Counted from the stretch's first letter, positions 17,212 to 26,043 are shown. The stretch is 64,000 nt of DNA from G965216695 sp965216695 (GCA_965216695.1 OZ244212.1:4836001-4900000), one strand, 5' to 3'. Numbers and translations: made by a program. The notes: a model not told the origin generated them from the letters alone.

Positions 17212-18133
17212 TAGCCCTGTGCGATGTGGACGAAGAGGCAATGCGCGAGACTGTGCGTCTGGGTGAGGAGTCGGGTGGGTCGGTCAGAATCACAGCGTTT
17301 CCGTGTGACGTAAGCGACGAGGCTGCAGTGGCGGCGTTTCGCGCGCACGTTTGCGACGCGCATGACACTGAAACGGTCAATCTTCTGTTTAACAACGCAG
17401 GGATTGGTGGTGGCGGAAGCTTCGTCGCAGGAGACAGGGCAGAATGGGAGCGGACGTTCGGCGTCTGCTGGGCAGGGGTGTATCTGATGTCCCGCCACTT
17501 CATCGACCTGCTGGTGGCCAGCGATGAGGCGGTGATCGTCAATACCTCCAGCGTCAACGGGTTCTGGGCACACATCGGTCCTGGCGTGCCTCATACGGCG
17601 TACAGCGCAGCCAAGTTTGCGGTAAAGGGTTTCTCGGAGGCGCTGATCGAAGACCTCGCAGTAAACGCACCGCATGTCAAAGTGGCGGTGGTGATGCCCG
17701 GCCATATAGGCACATCTATAGCGCGCAACACATACAAAGTGCTTGGAGGCGCTGAACCCCGCGAGATGTCAGGTGAGGCGATTGCAACGGTCCGGCAGCG
17801 GCTCGTGGCCAGCGGCATGCCGGTCGGCAACGAGACTGATGAGCAGATTCGTGCGTACCTGCACCAACGCACGGTCGACTTCGAGCGCAATGCCCCCACC
17901 TCCGCGGCCCGCGCCGCGGCGGTGATTCTCGATGGCGTGCGTGGTGGAAAGTGGCGGATTCTCGTGGGTGATGATGCACACGCCCTGGATCGGCGGGTGC
18001 GCGAAGACCCGGAACATGCGTACGACTCGGACTTCGTGGAACGTGTCTTTGCCGAAGTGATGGGGGCCATTGTCGATCGCCCGGGGGCGGTCGAGTAGAA
18101 TCTGACAGGTTTCTCGAGGCAAAGGAGCACCAG

Positions 18134-18658
18134 ATGGAATATCACGATCCGCGCGCAGAGCTTCGTCAGGAGTGTCTGCCCTACGAACTCGGCGTCGATC
18201 TCGCGTCGATCGAATCGCCGAAGGTGGCGTTTCTGGCGAACGGCTTCCCCGATTCGGTACCCTTTCTCGACCTGATCGCGGACGCGATACGCGAGACCAT
18301 TCCGGGTCTCAAAACGCTGTCGTTGAACAAGGGCGATGCGTCCATTGTTGCGCCGCAGCGCATGCTCGATGAGCTTGCAGACGCCGATGCAGCGGTGGCC
18401 GCCTACGGTCACTGAGGTGGTTGCACTACCGGCACCGTGCGTGACGGCATTGCAATAGCGAAGATGAACATACCGGCGGTTGCGCTGGTAACGGACGAAT
18501 TCTGGCCTCAGGGGGATTTCGTTGCACAATCCTTCGGGATGCCCGACGTTCCGCGAGTGCGCCTGCCGCACCCGGTTGCGGGCACGGGTCTGGAACGCAT
18601 GCGTATGATCGCCGCAGAGATCGCCCCAGCGGTAGTCGATGCGTTGCGGGGACAGTAA
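18134..18658 (+). CDS. UGSC-family selenoprotein, in-frame UGA as selenocysteine (candidate)
   Basis: One reading frame of 174 codons runs from the ATG at 18134 (AAAGGAG upstream) to the TAA at 18656, broken only by a TGA at 18413-18415, codon 94. Read as Sec, the local sequence is AAYGH-U-GGC-TTGTVRDGI, the family position where relatives have U-G-S-C or C-G-S-C. The following AIAKMNIPAVALVTDEF and LPHPVAG segments continue the same domain, so both halves belong together. A hairpin with a G-initial loop starts 20 nt after the TGA, as needed for SelB decoding. The alternative is a Cys or Trp codon turned into a stop. No sel genes lie in the window, so they must be elsewhere if it is decoded. 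It sits downstream of the IS-interrupted SDR. Confidence 0.75.
18420..18456 (+). promoter_or_regulatory. Candidate bacterial SECIS element
   Basis: Directly after the UGA (18413-18415) the mRNA can fold with a lower stem GUUGC (18420-18424) with GCAAU (18452-18456) and an upper stem CCGU (18435-18438) with ACGG (18444-18447), closing a 5-nt loop GCGUG. The first loop base is G, 23 nt after the UGA, inside the range known for bacterial SECIS hairpins. An alternative hairpin GGUGGU-UGC-ACUACC could form immediately after the UGA. Confidence 0.5.
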
Positions 18659-18667
18659 GAGGTGTCG

Positions 18668-19732
18668 ATGTTGAGGGCCGCGAGCGAAGCGGACGCGCTC
18701 GAGGATCTGCATGATCTGGGATGCACCGACGGACTGCCGGTGGTCGTTCCAACGATCGAGCGCGTAGAACGTATGGTGCTCGCAAGCGGCATGGACGCCG
18801 GGTTGGTGCTGGGCGAAATGGGCCCCGCCGGGGGTGTTGCAACGATCGAAAAGGTTGCGGTCGCTGCGGTAATGGCCGGATGCCTGCCGGACTACATGCC
18901 CGTGGTGGTGGCCGCAGTCAGAGCAGTGGTCGACCCCCGCTTCGACGCGACGGAGATGCAGGCCACTACGCATTGCACGGCCCCGCTGATCATCGTCAAC
19001 GGACCGGCGCGGCAGGACTGCGGACCGATCGCACACAGCTACGGCGCGCTGGGACCCGGTCATCGCGCCAATGCGAGCATCGGGCGAGCGCTGAGGCTCG
19101 CGATGATCAACATTGGCGGAGGGCGTCCGGGTTCTTCCGATATGGCGCTACTGGGGCATCCGGGAAAGTTCACCTACTGCCTGGCAGAGTCGGAGGAGGC
19201 GAGTCCGTTCGAGCCATTGCATCAGGCGCTCGGCTGCGACGCAGGCTCAAGCGCAGTCACGGTGATTGGTGCGGAAGCGCCCCATTCCGTGCTCTTCAGT
19301 GGCGACGCGGATGCGCCGGATGCTCCGGACAAGCTGCTCGAGGTGCTCGCGGGCGCGCTGGTGCACCTCGGCGCTAACAATGCGGTCCTGGGTGGTGGCG
19401 CGGCGGTTGTTGTGCTCAACCCCGACCACGCCGGTCTGTTGGGGCGGGCCAATTTTACGCGCGAGCAGGTGCAGCTACGCCTGCAGGAACTTACCCGCCG
19501 GGATCACGCAGAGCTGATGGAGTACGCGCAGAGTTTTGCGGAGCGCCGGCCGGTGGCTGAGGGCAAGGTCAGTGCATTCGTGCAACCCGCAGACATCCTC
19601 GTGCTGGTGGCCGGTGGCAGCGGTCTCTATTCAATGGTGATGCCCTCCTGGTGCGCCGGTCCGCACAAGAACCGTTTTGTGACGGTGCCGGTGGAGACGA
19701 ATCAGTTCTGCGAAATCCCAGGCGCCGTATAG
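18668..19732 (+). CDS. Conserved Cys-rich partner protein of the UGSC selenoprotein
   Basis: A 354-residue protein that starts 9 bp after the UGSC gene (AAGAGGT precedes the ATG; the GTG two codons earlier is possible). It has no signal peptide or membrane segment. Repeated glycine-rich strands (LGEMGPAGGVATIEKVAVAAVMAGC, GALGPGHRANASIGRALRLAM) and eight or so Cys (GCTDGLP, GCLPDY, TTHC, QDCGPI, YCLAE, GCDAG, SWCAGP, QFCEIP) suggest a metal or thiol-active enzyme. No known domain can be named with certainty. The tight spacing argues that it acts with the selenoprotein. Confidence 0.65.
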   Translation: MLRAASEADALEDLHDLGCTDGLPVVVPTIERVERMVLASGMDAGLVLGEMGPAGGVATIEKVAVAAVMAGCLPDYMPVVVAAVRAVVDPRFDATEMQATTHCTAPLIIVNGPARQDCGPIAHSYGALGPGHRANASIGRALRLAMINIGGGRPGSSDMALLGHPGKFTYCLAESEEASPFEPLHQALGCDAGSSAVTVIGAEAPHSVLFSGDADAPDAPDKLLEVLAGALVHLGANNAVLGGGAAVVVLNPDHAGLLGRANFTREQVQLRLQELTRRDHAELMEYAQSFAERRPVAEGKVSAFVQPADILVLVAGGSGLYSMVMPSWCAGPHKNRFVTVPVETNQFCEIPGAV

Positions 19733-19799
19733 CGCGGTCTTGTTCACCGCGCGCGGCACCGCGCATAGGCGCCTCAGATCGAGGACTGTGGATCGTTGG

Positions 19800-20675
19800 T
19801 CATAAATCGATCGGCGTGAGGCGTTTCGGCCAGCTGGCTCGGCTTTCAGCCATCGCCCTATCGATCTCGTCGATGGTCCACGCTGCCTCACGGCCGGGCT
19901 TGTTCGCTATCTCGGTGACCTGCCACGAAAGCAGTGCCACGCGATTTCCGCCAACGAAAAACTGCCGGCCCGTTACATCGGCTGCATCGTCGGTGCACAG
20001 CCAGGCGACGACGGGGGAAACCTTTTCGGGACCCAGTCCTTCCGATGCACCGGCCGGCATGATGTCTTCGGTCATACGCGAAAATGCAGCGGGCGCCAGC
20101 ACGTTGACGGTAATTTTGGATTTTGCGCCTTCCAGCGCGAGCACGCGCATGAATCCTGCGATACCCGCCTTTGCGGCGCCGTAGTTGGTTTGCCCGAAAT
20201 TGCCGATCAGCCCCGAGGTGGAACTCGTCAGAATGACGCGTCCTCCGTCACCCTGTTCGAGCATTTGCTGCCACGCGTGCTTAGTGACGAGATACGTGCC
20301 GCGCAGATGGACGTCGATGACCGCATCCCACATGTCATCGGTCATTTTCTTGAACGACTTGTCACGGAGAATGCCTGCGTTGTTGATGCAGATATCGAGC
20401 CGGCCGAACGAGTCGATCGCCGCGCGTACCATTGCGGCGGCGTCGGCATCGCTCGTTACCGAGCCGTAGTCGGCGACCGCGCGTCCACCGGCAGCCTTGA
20501 TTTCTTGGACGACTTCGTCTGCCATGGAATGGCCAGAACCGCTGCCATCGCGAGAACCCCCCAGGTCGTTGACGACCAGCGCCGCACCTTCCGCTGCGAG
20601 AGCCAGTGCGTGACATCGGCCTAGGCCGCCACCCGCGCCCGTAACAAGCGCTACTTTTCCGTCGAGTTTTCCCAT
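19800..20675 (-). CDS. Short-chain dehydrogenase (MFE-2-like 3-hydroxyacyl-CoA dehydrogenase)
   Basis: A 291-residue SDR with the NAD loop TGAGGGLGRCHALALA, NNAG at the end of strand 4, Ser in LTSSTSG, and YGAAK. The longer-than-usual VVNDLGGSRDGSG insert and C-terminus match the (3R)-hydroxyacyl-CoA dehydrogenase domain of peroxisomal-type multifunctional enzyme 2. It should oxidise a beta-hydroxyacyl-CoA, a step that fits the steroid or isoprenoid theme of neighbouring genes. It converges with the UGSC-partner gene and stands alone on its strand. Confidence 0.87.
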   Translation of the reverse strand: MGKLDGKVALVTGAGGGLGRCHALALAAEGAALVVNDLGGSRDGSGSGHSMADEVVQEIKAAGGRAVADYGSVTSDADAAAMVRAAIDSFGRLDICINNAGILRDKSFKKMTDDMWDAVIDVHLRGTYLVTKHAWQQMLEQGDGGRVILTSSTSGLIGNFGQTNYGAAKAGIAGFMRVLALEGAKSKITVNVLAPAAFSRMTEDIMPAGASEGLGPEKVSPVVAWLCTDDAADVTGRQFFVGGNRVALLSWQVTEIANKPGREAAWTIDEIDRAMAESRASWPKRLTPIDL

Positions 20676-20782
20676 GGTTGTACCTGTTGTCGTTCCTGTT
20701 CCGTCCGAGAAATCGCGGGACCACTATACTCAAACCGCGGCGTCGGCTGCCACAGGACGATCAGCGTTGAAGTGAGAGGTGC

Positions 20783-21682
20783 TCAGGGCCGGTGGCGCGC
20801 GGTGTCCTGCCGGGGATGCGAGGAGCGGATCAGAATCTGGCGGAGGAGCTCTGCGATCAGACCGATACCGAACATCAATAGCGTCATCAGCACGAGCCCG
20901 ATACTGACGTAGTAGGGTGCTGCGAAGCCGGTCACGGCGCCCACGACGAACCCGAGAATGCCGCCGACACCGCACGCCAGGCTGAACAGCAGGAAGATCT
21001 TCAGCGGGTTGTAGTACATGATCGCGCGGCAGATAAACAGCAGCGTGCGTATCGAGTCCTTCAGGAGCCGAACCTTCGTTTCGCCGACCCGCTCGTTGTA
21101 CGCGATCGGAATGTGTTTCACGAACAGTCCGCTCATCGTGTACGCAAGGGTCAGAGAGGTCGTAAAGGAGAACACGTCCGATAGGTGATCCAGGTGCGGG
21201 AGGATTGTCGTGCGGTTGAAAATCCTTAAGCCAGAGTTTGCATCAGGTACTTCTTTCGACGCTGCGAACTCCACCAGCTGGCGCAATACCCATCGCAACG
21301 GCCCTTTGATACCGGATCCCGAGTAATGTGCGCCCTGGCGTGCCCCGATCACCATGTCGAACCCTTCCTGATAGGCCGAATAGAGGGTTGGAATCGCGTC
21401 CACGGGGTAAGTCAGGTCGGCGTCGATGATGCAAATGGTGTCGAAACTGGCCGCGTGAATCCCAGTCTTGAGCGCGCGCCCGTATCCGACATTGTGCGGA
21501 TTTCGAACGACGCGCGCGTCCTTACTGCTGGCTACCGAGAATGTCTTGTCGGTGGATCCGTCATCGACGACTAACAGTTCGTATTCGCCTATAGGCGACT
21601 CCGACAGCGCGTCGTGGAGCCGATCCAGCGACGGGCCGATCGAGTCTTCCTCGTTGAAGGCCGGTATGACTATGGTCAGCAC
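20783..21682 (-). CDS. Glycosyltransferase family 2 with C-terminal membrane helices
   Basis: A 299-residue GT2 protein: MLTIVIPAFNEEDSIG, the ELLVVDDGSTD strand, IIDADLTYP with the metal-binding DAD, and two hydrophobic helices (residues about 230-285) near the C-terminus. This is the layout of dolichyl-phosphate mannose synthase/polyisoprenyl-phosphate glycosyltransferases, which put a sugar on a lipid carrier at the inner membrane. It starts 7 bp inside the methyltransferase gene and is the last of a three-gene operon with asnB-like and methyltransferase genes. Confidence 0.88.
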   Translation of the reverse strand: MLTIVIPAFNEEDSIGPSLDRLHDALSESPIGEYELLVVDDGSTDKTFSVASSKDARVVRNPHNVGYGRALKTGIHAASFDTICIIDADLTYPVDAIPTLYSAYQEGFDMVIGARQGAHYSGSGIKGPLRWVLRQLVEFAASKEVPDANSGLRIFNRTTILPHLDHLSDVFSFTTSLTLAYTMSGLFVKHIPIAYNERVGETKVRLLKDSIRTLLFICRAIMYYNPLKIFLLFSLACGVGGILGFVVGAVTGFAAPYYVSIGLVLMTLLMFGIGLIAELLRQILIRSSHPRQDTARHRP

Positions 21683-22416
21683 GGTTTTTCGATCACGCAG
21701 TACACGGAAAGACCGAAGATTGCAGAAGTCGCCGTTGTTAGCAACCGCGATATCGGCAGTACATAGCGGTCGAACAGTGCAATCTGGCGATTGATAGCGC
21801 CAGCGTCGAGCGTGTCATAGCGTACGTTTCTGTTCATCAACCAACCGACGGCTCCTACAGGGTTTACGTAGGCGCAATCGAGCACGGGGTTGCGCCCGGC
21901 GAGCGCGATCAGGTCCCTACGGCGGTACCGGCGGTGATGACCTGCCAGCCGGTCCATGGTGCCGTACAACCGCGGATGTGCCGGTACATAGACGAAGAGC
22001 CGCCCCATGGGTTTGAGCACCGCAAGCAGGTTGTTGACGGCGAGTGCGTCGTCCAAAACATGCTCGAGAACATTCGTGCAGAGTACGGAGTCGTAAGGTC
22101 CCCGCTGCATCGCGCCTTGCACGAACTCAGGGGTAGCGATATCGCTCTGAAAGTACTCGTCGTTGGCGTAGGCCACCTGTTGGCATCGAACCGCGTCGTG
22201 GTCGATATCGACGCCGGTATAGTGTGTGTGGGCTGGGAGGTGCGCGCGAAACGTGCCGTGGCCGAGACCCACTTCGAGCGTTGACTCGCCGATGTGCGGG
22301 GCAAACAGATCGAGCACCCAGCGCGTGTAGTTGTCTGCATGCGCGATGGCCGTGGAATAGGTTCCACTGCTGGTCGCTCGTTTACTCAATTCGTTGTACC
22401 GCGCCGTTGCAGCCAT
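21676..22416 (-). CDS. Class I SAM-dependent methyltransferase
   Basis: A 246-residue methyltransferase. Motif I is LEVGLGHGTFRAHLP, motif II is YTGVDIDHDAV, and the later SVLCTNVLEHVLDD and KPMGRLFVYVPAHPRLY segments are of the Methyltransf_11 type found in surface-glycan clusters. The ATG lies 31 bp inside the asnB-like gene and its end overlaps the glycosyltransferase, indicating one transcript. It probably methylates a sugar or lipid-linked intermediate. Confidence 0.85.
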   Translation of the reverse strand: MAATARYNELSKRATSSGTYSTAIAHADNYTRWVLDLFAPHIGESTLEVGLGHGTFRAHLPAHTHYTGVDIDHDAVRCQQVAYANDEYFQSDIATPEFVQGAMQRGPYDSVLCTNVLEHVLDDALAVNNLLAVLKPMGRLFVYVPAHPRLYGTMDRLAGHHRRYRRRDLIALAGRNPVLDCAYVNPVGAVGWLMNRNVRYDTLDAGAINRQIALFDRYVLPISRLLTTATSAIFGLSVYCVIEKPC

Positions 22417-24269
22417 AGCGACAACATTACCAGCGATAGCAGGCGCAAACCGTGATCGCGTCGCATCGCGCGGTGTTCTTCAATCATCGTATCGACGGGG
22501 CCCGGCCGAATCACGTCCAAGAATTGCGGCGCAATTAGCTGGTCGCGCACCCAGTCGTTCAACGGACCGTTCAGCCATTCCGCCACCGGAGCGTTGAACC
22601 CCGCCTTACGCCGATTCAGTATTGCGGCCGGCAGCCGGTGCGCCTGGCTCCGCTTGAGAATGCGTTTTCCGCCTCCCCAGGACCACTTCATGCGGGCAGG
22701 AATGGACGCGGCGAACTCGACCAGCCGGTGGTCGAGAAAGGGTGGGCGCGCCTCAAGCGACACGGCCATGCTGGCGCGGTCGAGTTTCACCAGTATGTCG
22801 TCCACGAGCCAGGTGTTGGTATCGACGTAACTCATCTGGTCCACGAGCGAGCACTCGGCGACGTCGCGGTGCAGGGCCTGCCATAGATCATGTTCGGGCC
22901 GCGTCTCCACCTGCCATTCCGGGCGCACGAGCTCACCGATCTGCGCGTCGCCGAAAATTCCCCGCCAATGCTGGTGAGCGCGCCATGCAGGGAGCGCCAG
23001 GCCGCCCACCCATTGGCGAGCCTTGTAATCGAGGCTTACGCGCTCGAATCGTGCAGGAATGCGGTTGGCGCCCCATCGGAGCACTGGCGCGAAGGGCGCC
23101 AGCCAGCGGGACGTTCGCGCGTGCAACATCGTTGCTGTGTGCGTTGGGTATCCCAGAAACAGCTCGTCCGCACCATCGCCGGATAGTGCTACGGTAACGT
23201 GTTGGCGGGTCATGCCGCAGAGCGTGCTTGTTGGAATCACCGACGAATCGGCCAGCGGTTCCTTCGCAGCGTGTTCTATGCAACGGATCAGGTCGTCGGC
23301 GGTGTGCGTATGAATCGCGTGAATGTGATCCACGCCCAGATGGGAGGCTGTGGCTCGCGCTGGTTCAAGTTCGTTGTAGGTTTCGCTTCGAAAGCCGATC
23401 GTGAACGCGCGGGTGGCGTCAGCCGTACGCTGTTGTCGCATCGCGGCGGTTACCGCCGCCGAGTCGATACCGCCGCTCAGGAATGTACCCAGCGGGACGT
23501 CGGAAACCAGACGCAGGCGTACTGCGTCGTCGATCAGCGCGGTGAGTTCTTCGGTGAGCGCCGGTTCGCTGTCCCGGCGCTTCTCGTGGAACGCGTCTGC
23601 CAGGCTCCAGTAGCGCCGAGGTTGCAGCGGGCGCCCGAGGGAAACCACGGCCGAGTGGCCGGCCGGAAAACGCTGCACGTCGCGCGCCAGCGTCGTTGCA
23701 CCCAGCGTGTAGTTCAATGCGAGAAATTGGCGCACTCCGTCGGGGTTCAATCGTTGGCGGACTCGAGGGTGCGAGAGGAGGGCATCGGGTTCGGACGCGA
23801 AGATCAGCGCGTCCTCGGCCGGTTGTGCGTAGTACAGGGGCTTCTCGCCGAGACGATCCCTCGCGAGAAAGAGCTGTTGCGCATCGTCGTCCCAGAGCGC
23901 GAGTGCAAACATGCCGTTGAACCGCTCGACGCAAGCGGAGCCCCAGCAAGCGTAAGCGGTGAGGACGACCTCGGTGTCGGAATCGGTCACAAAACGGTAG
24001 CCGCGCGCGGTCAGATCGCGCCTGAGCTCCCGATAGTTGTAGACCTCACCGTTGTAGACCAGCGAGTACCGCTGTTCCGCGTCGAGCATGGGTTGATTTG
24101 CCCGTATACCCGGATCGATTACGGCCAGCCGGGTATGTGCCAGCGAAACCGGCCCGCGCTGCCAGGTGCCCGACGCGTCCGGACCGCGGTGGGCCAGCGC
24201 GCTGGCAACCGCACTCAATCCGGCGTGAAACTCTGGATTGGGGCCAAGCACCCCCGCAATGCCGCACAT
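22386..24269 (-). CDS. asnB: Asparagine synthase (glutamine-hydrolysing) family protein
   Basis: A 627-residue class II glutamine amidotransferase. The catalytic Cys2 is in MCGIAGVLG, the nucleotide-binding P-loop is LSGGIDSAAVTAAM, and LSGDGADELFLGYPTH is the later synthase signature. In polysaccharide loci such enzymes often amidate a sugar acid rather than make asparagine. The next two genes (methyltransferase and GT2) make this likely here, so the exact function is open. The start is fixed by the essential MCG. It diverges from the PRISE-like gene with only about 56 bp between starts. Confidence 0.9.
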   Translation of the reverse strand: MCGIAGVLGPNPEFHAGLSAVASALAHRGPDASGTWQRGPVSLAHTRLAVIDPGIRANQPMLDAEQRYSLVYNGEVYNYRELRRDLTARGYRFVTDSDTEVVLTAYACWGSACVERFNGMFALALWDDDAQQLFLARDRLGEKPLYYAQPAEDALIFASEPDALLSHPRVRQRLNPDGVRQFLALNYTLGATTLARDVQRFPAGHSAVVSLGRPLQPRRYWSLADAFHEKRRDSEPALTEELTALIDDAVRLRLVSDVPLGTFLSGGIDSAAVTAAMRQQRTADATRAFTIGFRSETYNELEPARATASHLGVDHIHAIHTHTADDLIRCIEHAAKEPLADSSVIPTSTLCGMTRQHVTVALSGDGADELFLGYPTHTATMLHARTSRWLAPFAPVLRWGANRIPARFERVSLDYKARQWVGGLALPAWRAHQHWRGIFGDAQIGELVRPEWQVETRPEHDLWQALHRDVAECSLVDQMSYVDTNTWLVDDILVKLDRASMAVSLEARPPFLDHRLVEFAASIPARMKWSWGGGKRILKRSQAHRLPAAILNRRKAGFNAPVAEWLNGPLNDWVRDQLIAPQFLDVIRPGPVDTMIEEHRAMRRDHGLRLLSLVMLSLWLQRRGTTN

Positions 24270-24325
24270 AGTCGAAGTGGACTGCTACACTGGCTGCTCG
24301 TCGACAGGAACGCGCATCTTAGCCG

Positions 24326-25459
24326 ATGGATCTCGGACCCACACCGCCGGATGGTCACGTGCTGATTGTCGGCGCCACCGGCGTGATCGGCTCCGCGACC
24401 CTTGCCGTCTTTTTGGATGCCGGCTGGCGCGTCACTTCGGTGTCCCGCCGTCGCCCCATCGTTCCGTCCCACGTCGACGTGGCTCAGTGGCAACACGTCG
24501 CGATCGATCTGACGGACGCGTCGGCCTGCGCGGGTCATGCTACGGCATTCGCCGATGTCACCCACGTGTTCTATGCGGCGCTGTTCGAACTTCCGGGTTT
24601 AATCCCTGGATGGACCGCGGACGAGCAGATGCAAACCAACCTGCGAATGCTCGAAAACCTGATGGGCGCTGTCGAACAGCACAACCGCATTTTGCGTCAG
24701 GTGACGCTGCTGCAGGGCACGAAGGCGTACGGTGCGCATCTCCACGCGATCGAACTGCCGGCACGCGAAGATTCGCCGCGGGACCCGCACGAGAACTTCT
24801 ACTGGCTTCAGGAGGATTTTCTCAAGGGTCGGCGCAACACGTCGGACTGGTCCCTGACCATACTGCGTCCACAAATCGTGTTCGGCGATGCGCTCGGTAG
24901 TGCGATGAATCTCATTCCCGTGCTGGGCGTGTACGCGGCGTTGCGTCAGGAGAACGGGCGCGGGTTGGCGTTTCCCGGCGGCAGCTACCCGGTGGCAGAA
25001 GCCGTGGACGCCGAACTCGTGGCGCAGGTCGGGTTGTGGGCTGCCGAGACACCGGCGGCGAAGGATTCGGTGTTCAATGTAACCAATGGCGACGTCTTCA
25101 CGTGGTCTGACGTATGGCCCGTCATCGCGGAGTCGCTTGGCGTCGCGGTGGAAGCTGCTGCACCGTTGTCGTTGGCTGAATGGTTGCCACGGCAGGAGGC
25201 GGCCTGGGCGGACGTCGTGCGCAAGCACGATTTATTGCCGTTGTCGTTGGCCGACATACTCGGCGAGTCGCATCACTACGCCGATGCGTTGTTTGGATAC
25301 GGCGTCGACGCGGCGGGGCCGCCCGCGCTGGTGAGCACGATCAAACTCCGTCAGGCGGGTTTTCACCAATGTTGTGACACGCGCGACATGTTTCGGCGCC
25401 ACCTAGCACGCCTGATCGATGCCCGCGTGGTACCGCGGTGGCAGTCTGCCGGACGCTAG
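24326..25459 (+). CDS. PRISE-like SDR (progesterone 5-beta-reductase / iridoid synthase family)
   Basis: A 377-residue extended SDR. The NADP loop is LIVGATGVIGSATL, followed by TSVSRRRP. The ENFYWLQEDFL segment replaces the usual catalytic YxxxK, and the VTNGDVFTWSDVWPVIAESLG region is the C-terminal hallmark of the PRISE enone reductases, which reduce delta-4 steroids, iridoids or other activated alkenes. The bacterial substrate is unknown, but the type agrees with the catabolic genes nearby. It faces away from the asnB-like gene. Confidence 0.8.
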   Translation: MDLGPTPPDGHVLIVGATGVIGSATLAVFLDAGWRVTSVSRRRPIVPSHVDVAQWQHVAIDLTDASACAGHATAFADVTHVFYAALFELPGLIPGWTADEQMQTNLRMLENLMGAVEQHNRILRQVTLLQGTKAYGAHLHAIELPAREDSPRDPHENFYWLQEDFLKGRRNTSDWSLTILRPQIVFGDALGSAMNLIPVLGVYAALRQENGRGLAFPGGSYPVAEAVDAELVAQVGLWAAETPAAKDSVFNVTNGDVFTWSDVWPVIAESLGVAVEAAAPLSLAEWLPRQEAAWADVVRKHDLLPLSLADILGESHHYADALFGYGVDAAGPPALVSTIKLRQAGFHQCCDTRDMFRRHLARLIDARVVPRWQSAGR

Positions 25460-25499
25460 CGGATAATCGCGCGCAAATTCACAAACGGATGATGTCGCT

Positions 25500-26006
25500 A
25501 TGGCGGAACTCACCGCGCTGGTGCAGACCAGCAAAGGGCCGATCAATGTGAAGCTCCATACAGACGCGGCGCCGAAAACGGTGGCCAACTTCGTCAATCT
25601 GGCGCAGCGCGGTTTCTACGACGGGCTCAATTTTCATCGCGTGATCGACGAGTTCATGATTCAGGGCGGGTGCCCGAACGGTACCGGTACCGGCGGGCCG
25701 GGTTACCGCTTTGAGGATGAGTTCTCGAACGCTCTCCGACATGATCGGCCCGGACGACTCTCCATGGCGAACGCCGGCCCGAACACCAACGGCTCGCAGT
25801 TTTTCATTACCCACGTCCCCACCCCATGGTTGGACGACGCCCACACGATCTTCGGCGAGGTGGCCGGGGACGACGATCAGACGGTTGTGAACAGCATTCA
25901 GCAGGGCGATACGATCGAGAAGATCGAGATTGGCGGCGACGCGGGCGCGTTGCTCGACGCTCGCGCAGACGATATCGCCGGTTGGAACGAGGTGCTCGAC
26001 GGTTGA
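25500..26006 (+). CDS. ppiB: Peptidyl-prolyl cis-trans isomerase, cyclophilin type
   Basis: A 168-residue cytoplasmic cyclophilin (no signal peptide), slightly shorter than the eukaryotic domain. Active-site residues are seen in FHRVIDEFMIQGG and the NGSQFFI strand, with HTIFGEV at the end. It speeds proline isomerisation during folding. The ATG is preceded by only a weak ribosome site, but homology begins immediately. It is probably monocistronic, with a short hairpin between it and the convergent acyl-CoA dehydrogenase gene. Confidence 0.93.
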   Translation: MAELTALVQTSKGPINVKLHTDAAPKTVANFVNLAQRGFYDGLNFHRVIDEFMIQGGCPNGTGTGGPGYRFEDEFSNALRHDRPGRLSMANAGPNTNGSQFFITHVPTPWLDDAHTIFGEVAGDDDQTVVNSIQQGDTIEKIEIGGDAGALLDARADDIAGWNEVLDG

Positions 26007-26022
26007 GGTAGCGCTCGGGCGC

Positions 26023-26036
26023 CACCGTTCACGGTG
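26023..26036. terminator. Short hairpin between convergent genes
   Basis: CACCGT-TC-ACGGTG at 26023-26036, between the stops of ppiB (26006) and the acyl-CoA dehydrogenase (26044). The stem is 6 bp and no T-run is evident. Confidence 0.35.
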
Positions 26037-26043
26037 TTGGCGG

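Larger units (their letters stand above)
15787..18098 (+). pseudogene. Short-chain dehydrogenase gene split by an IS256-family element
   Basis: The 5' part is 15787-15883 and the 3' part is 17212-18098. When the element (15884-17203) and one copy of the duplicated target are removed, codons join in frame (Q-G-A-N then V-A-L-C-D) and give a complete 327-residue SDR. It shows the TGGGSGMGREL dinucleotide-binding loop, NNAG, the catalytic Ser in NTSS, and YSAAK. Only the N-terminal fragment would now be made from its own start. The 3' part is still an open frame that could be read from a start inside the element. The break looks recent because neither part has other lesions. Confidence 0.88.

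Noticed and set aside
18413..18415. Simple nonsense mutation instead of Sec
   Set aside because: Not excluded but less likely: the TGA falls on the exact family Sec/Cys position, the frame is otherwise clean on both sides, and a fitting hairpin follows. Kept as the main rival explanation.
17591..19063. 490-codon open frame opposite the dehydrogenase remnant and selenoprotein genes
   Set aside because: Translation is Arg/His-rich with no motif; the plus-strand genes are supported by family motifs.
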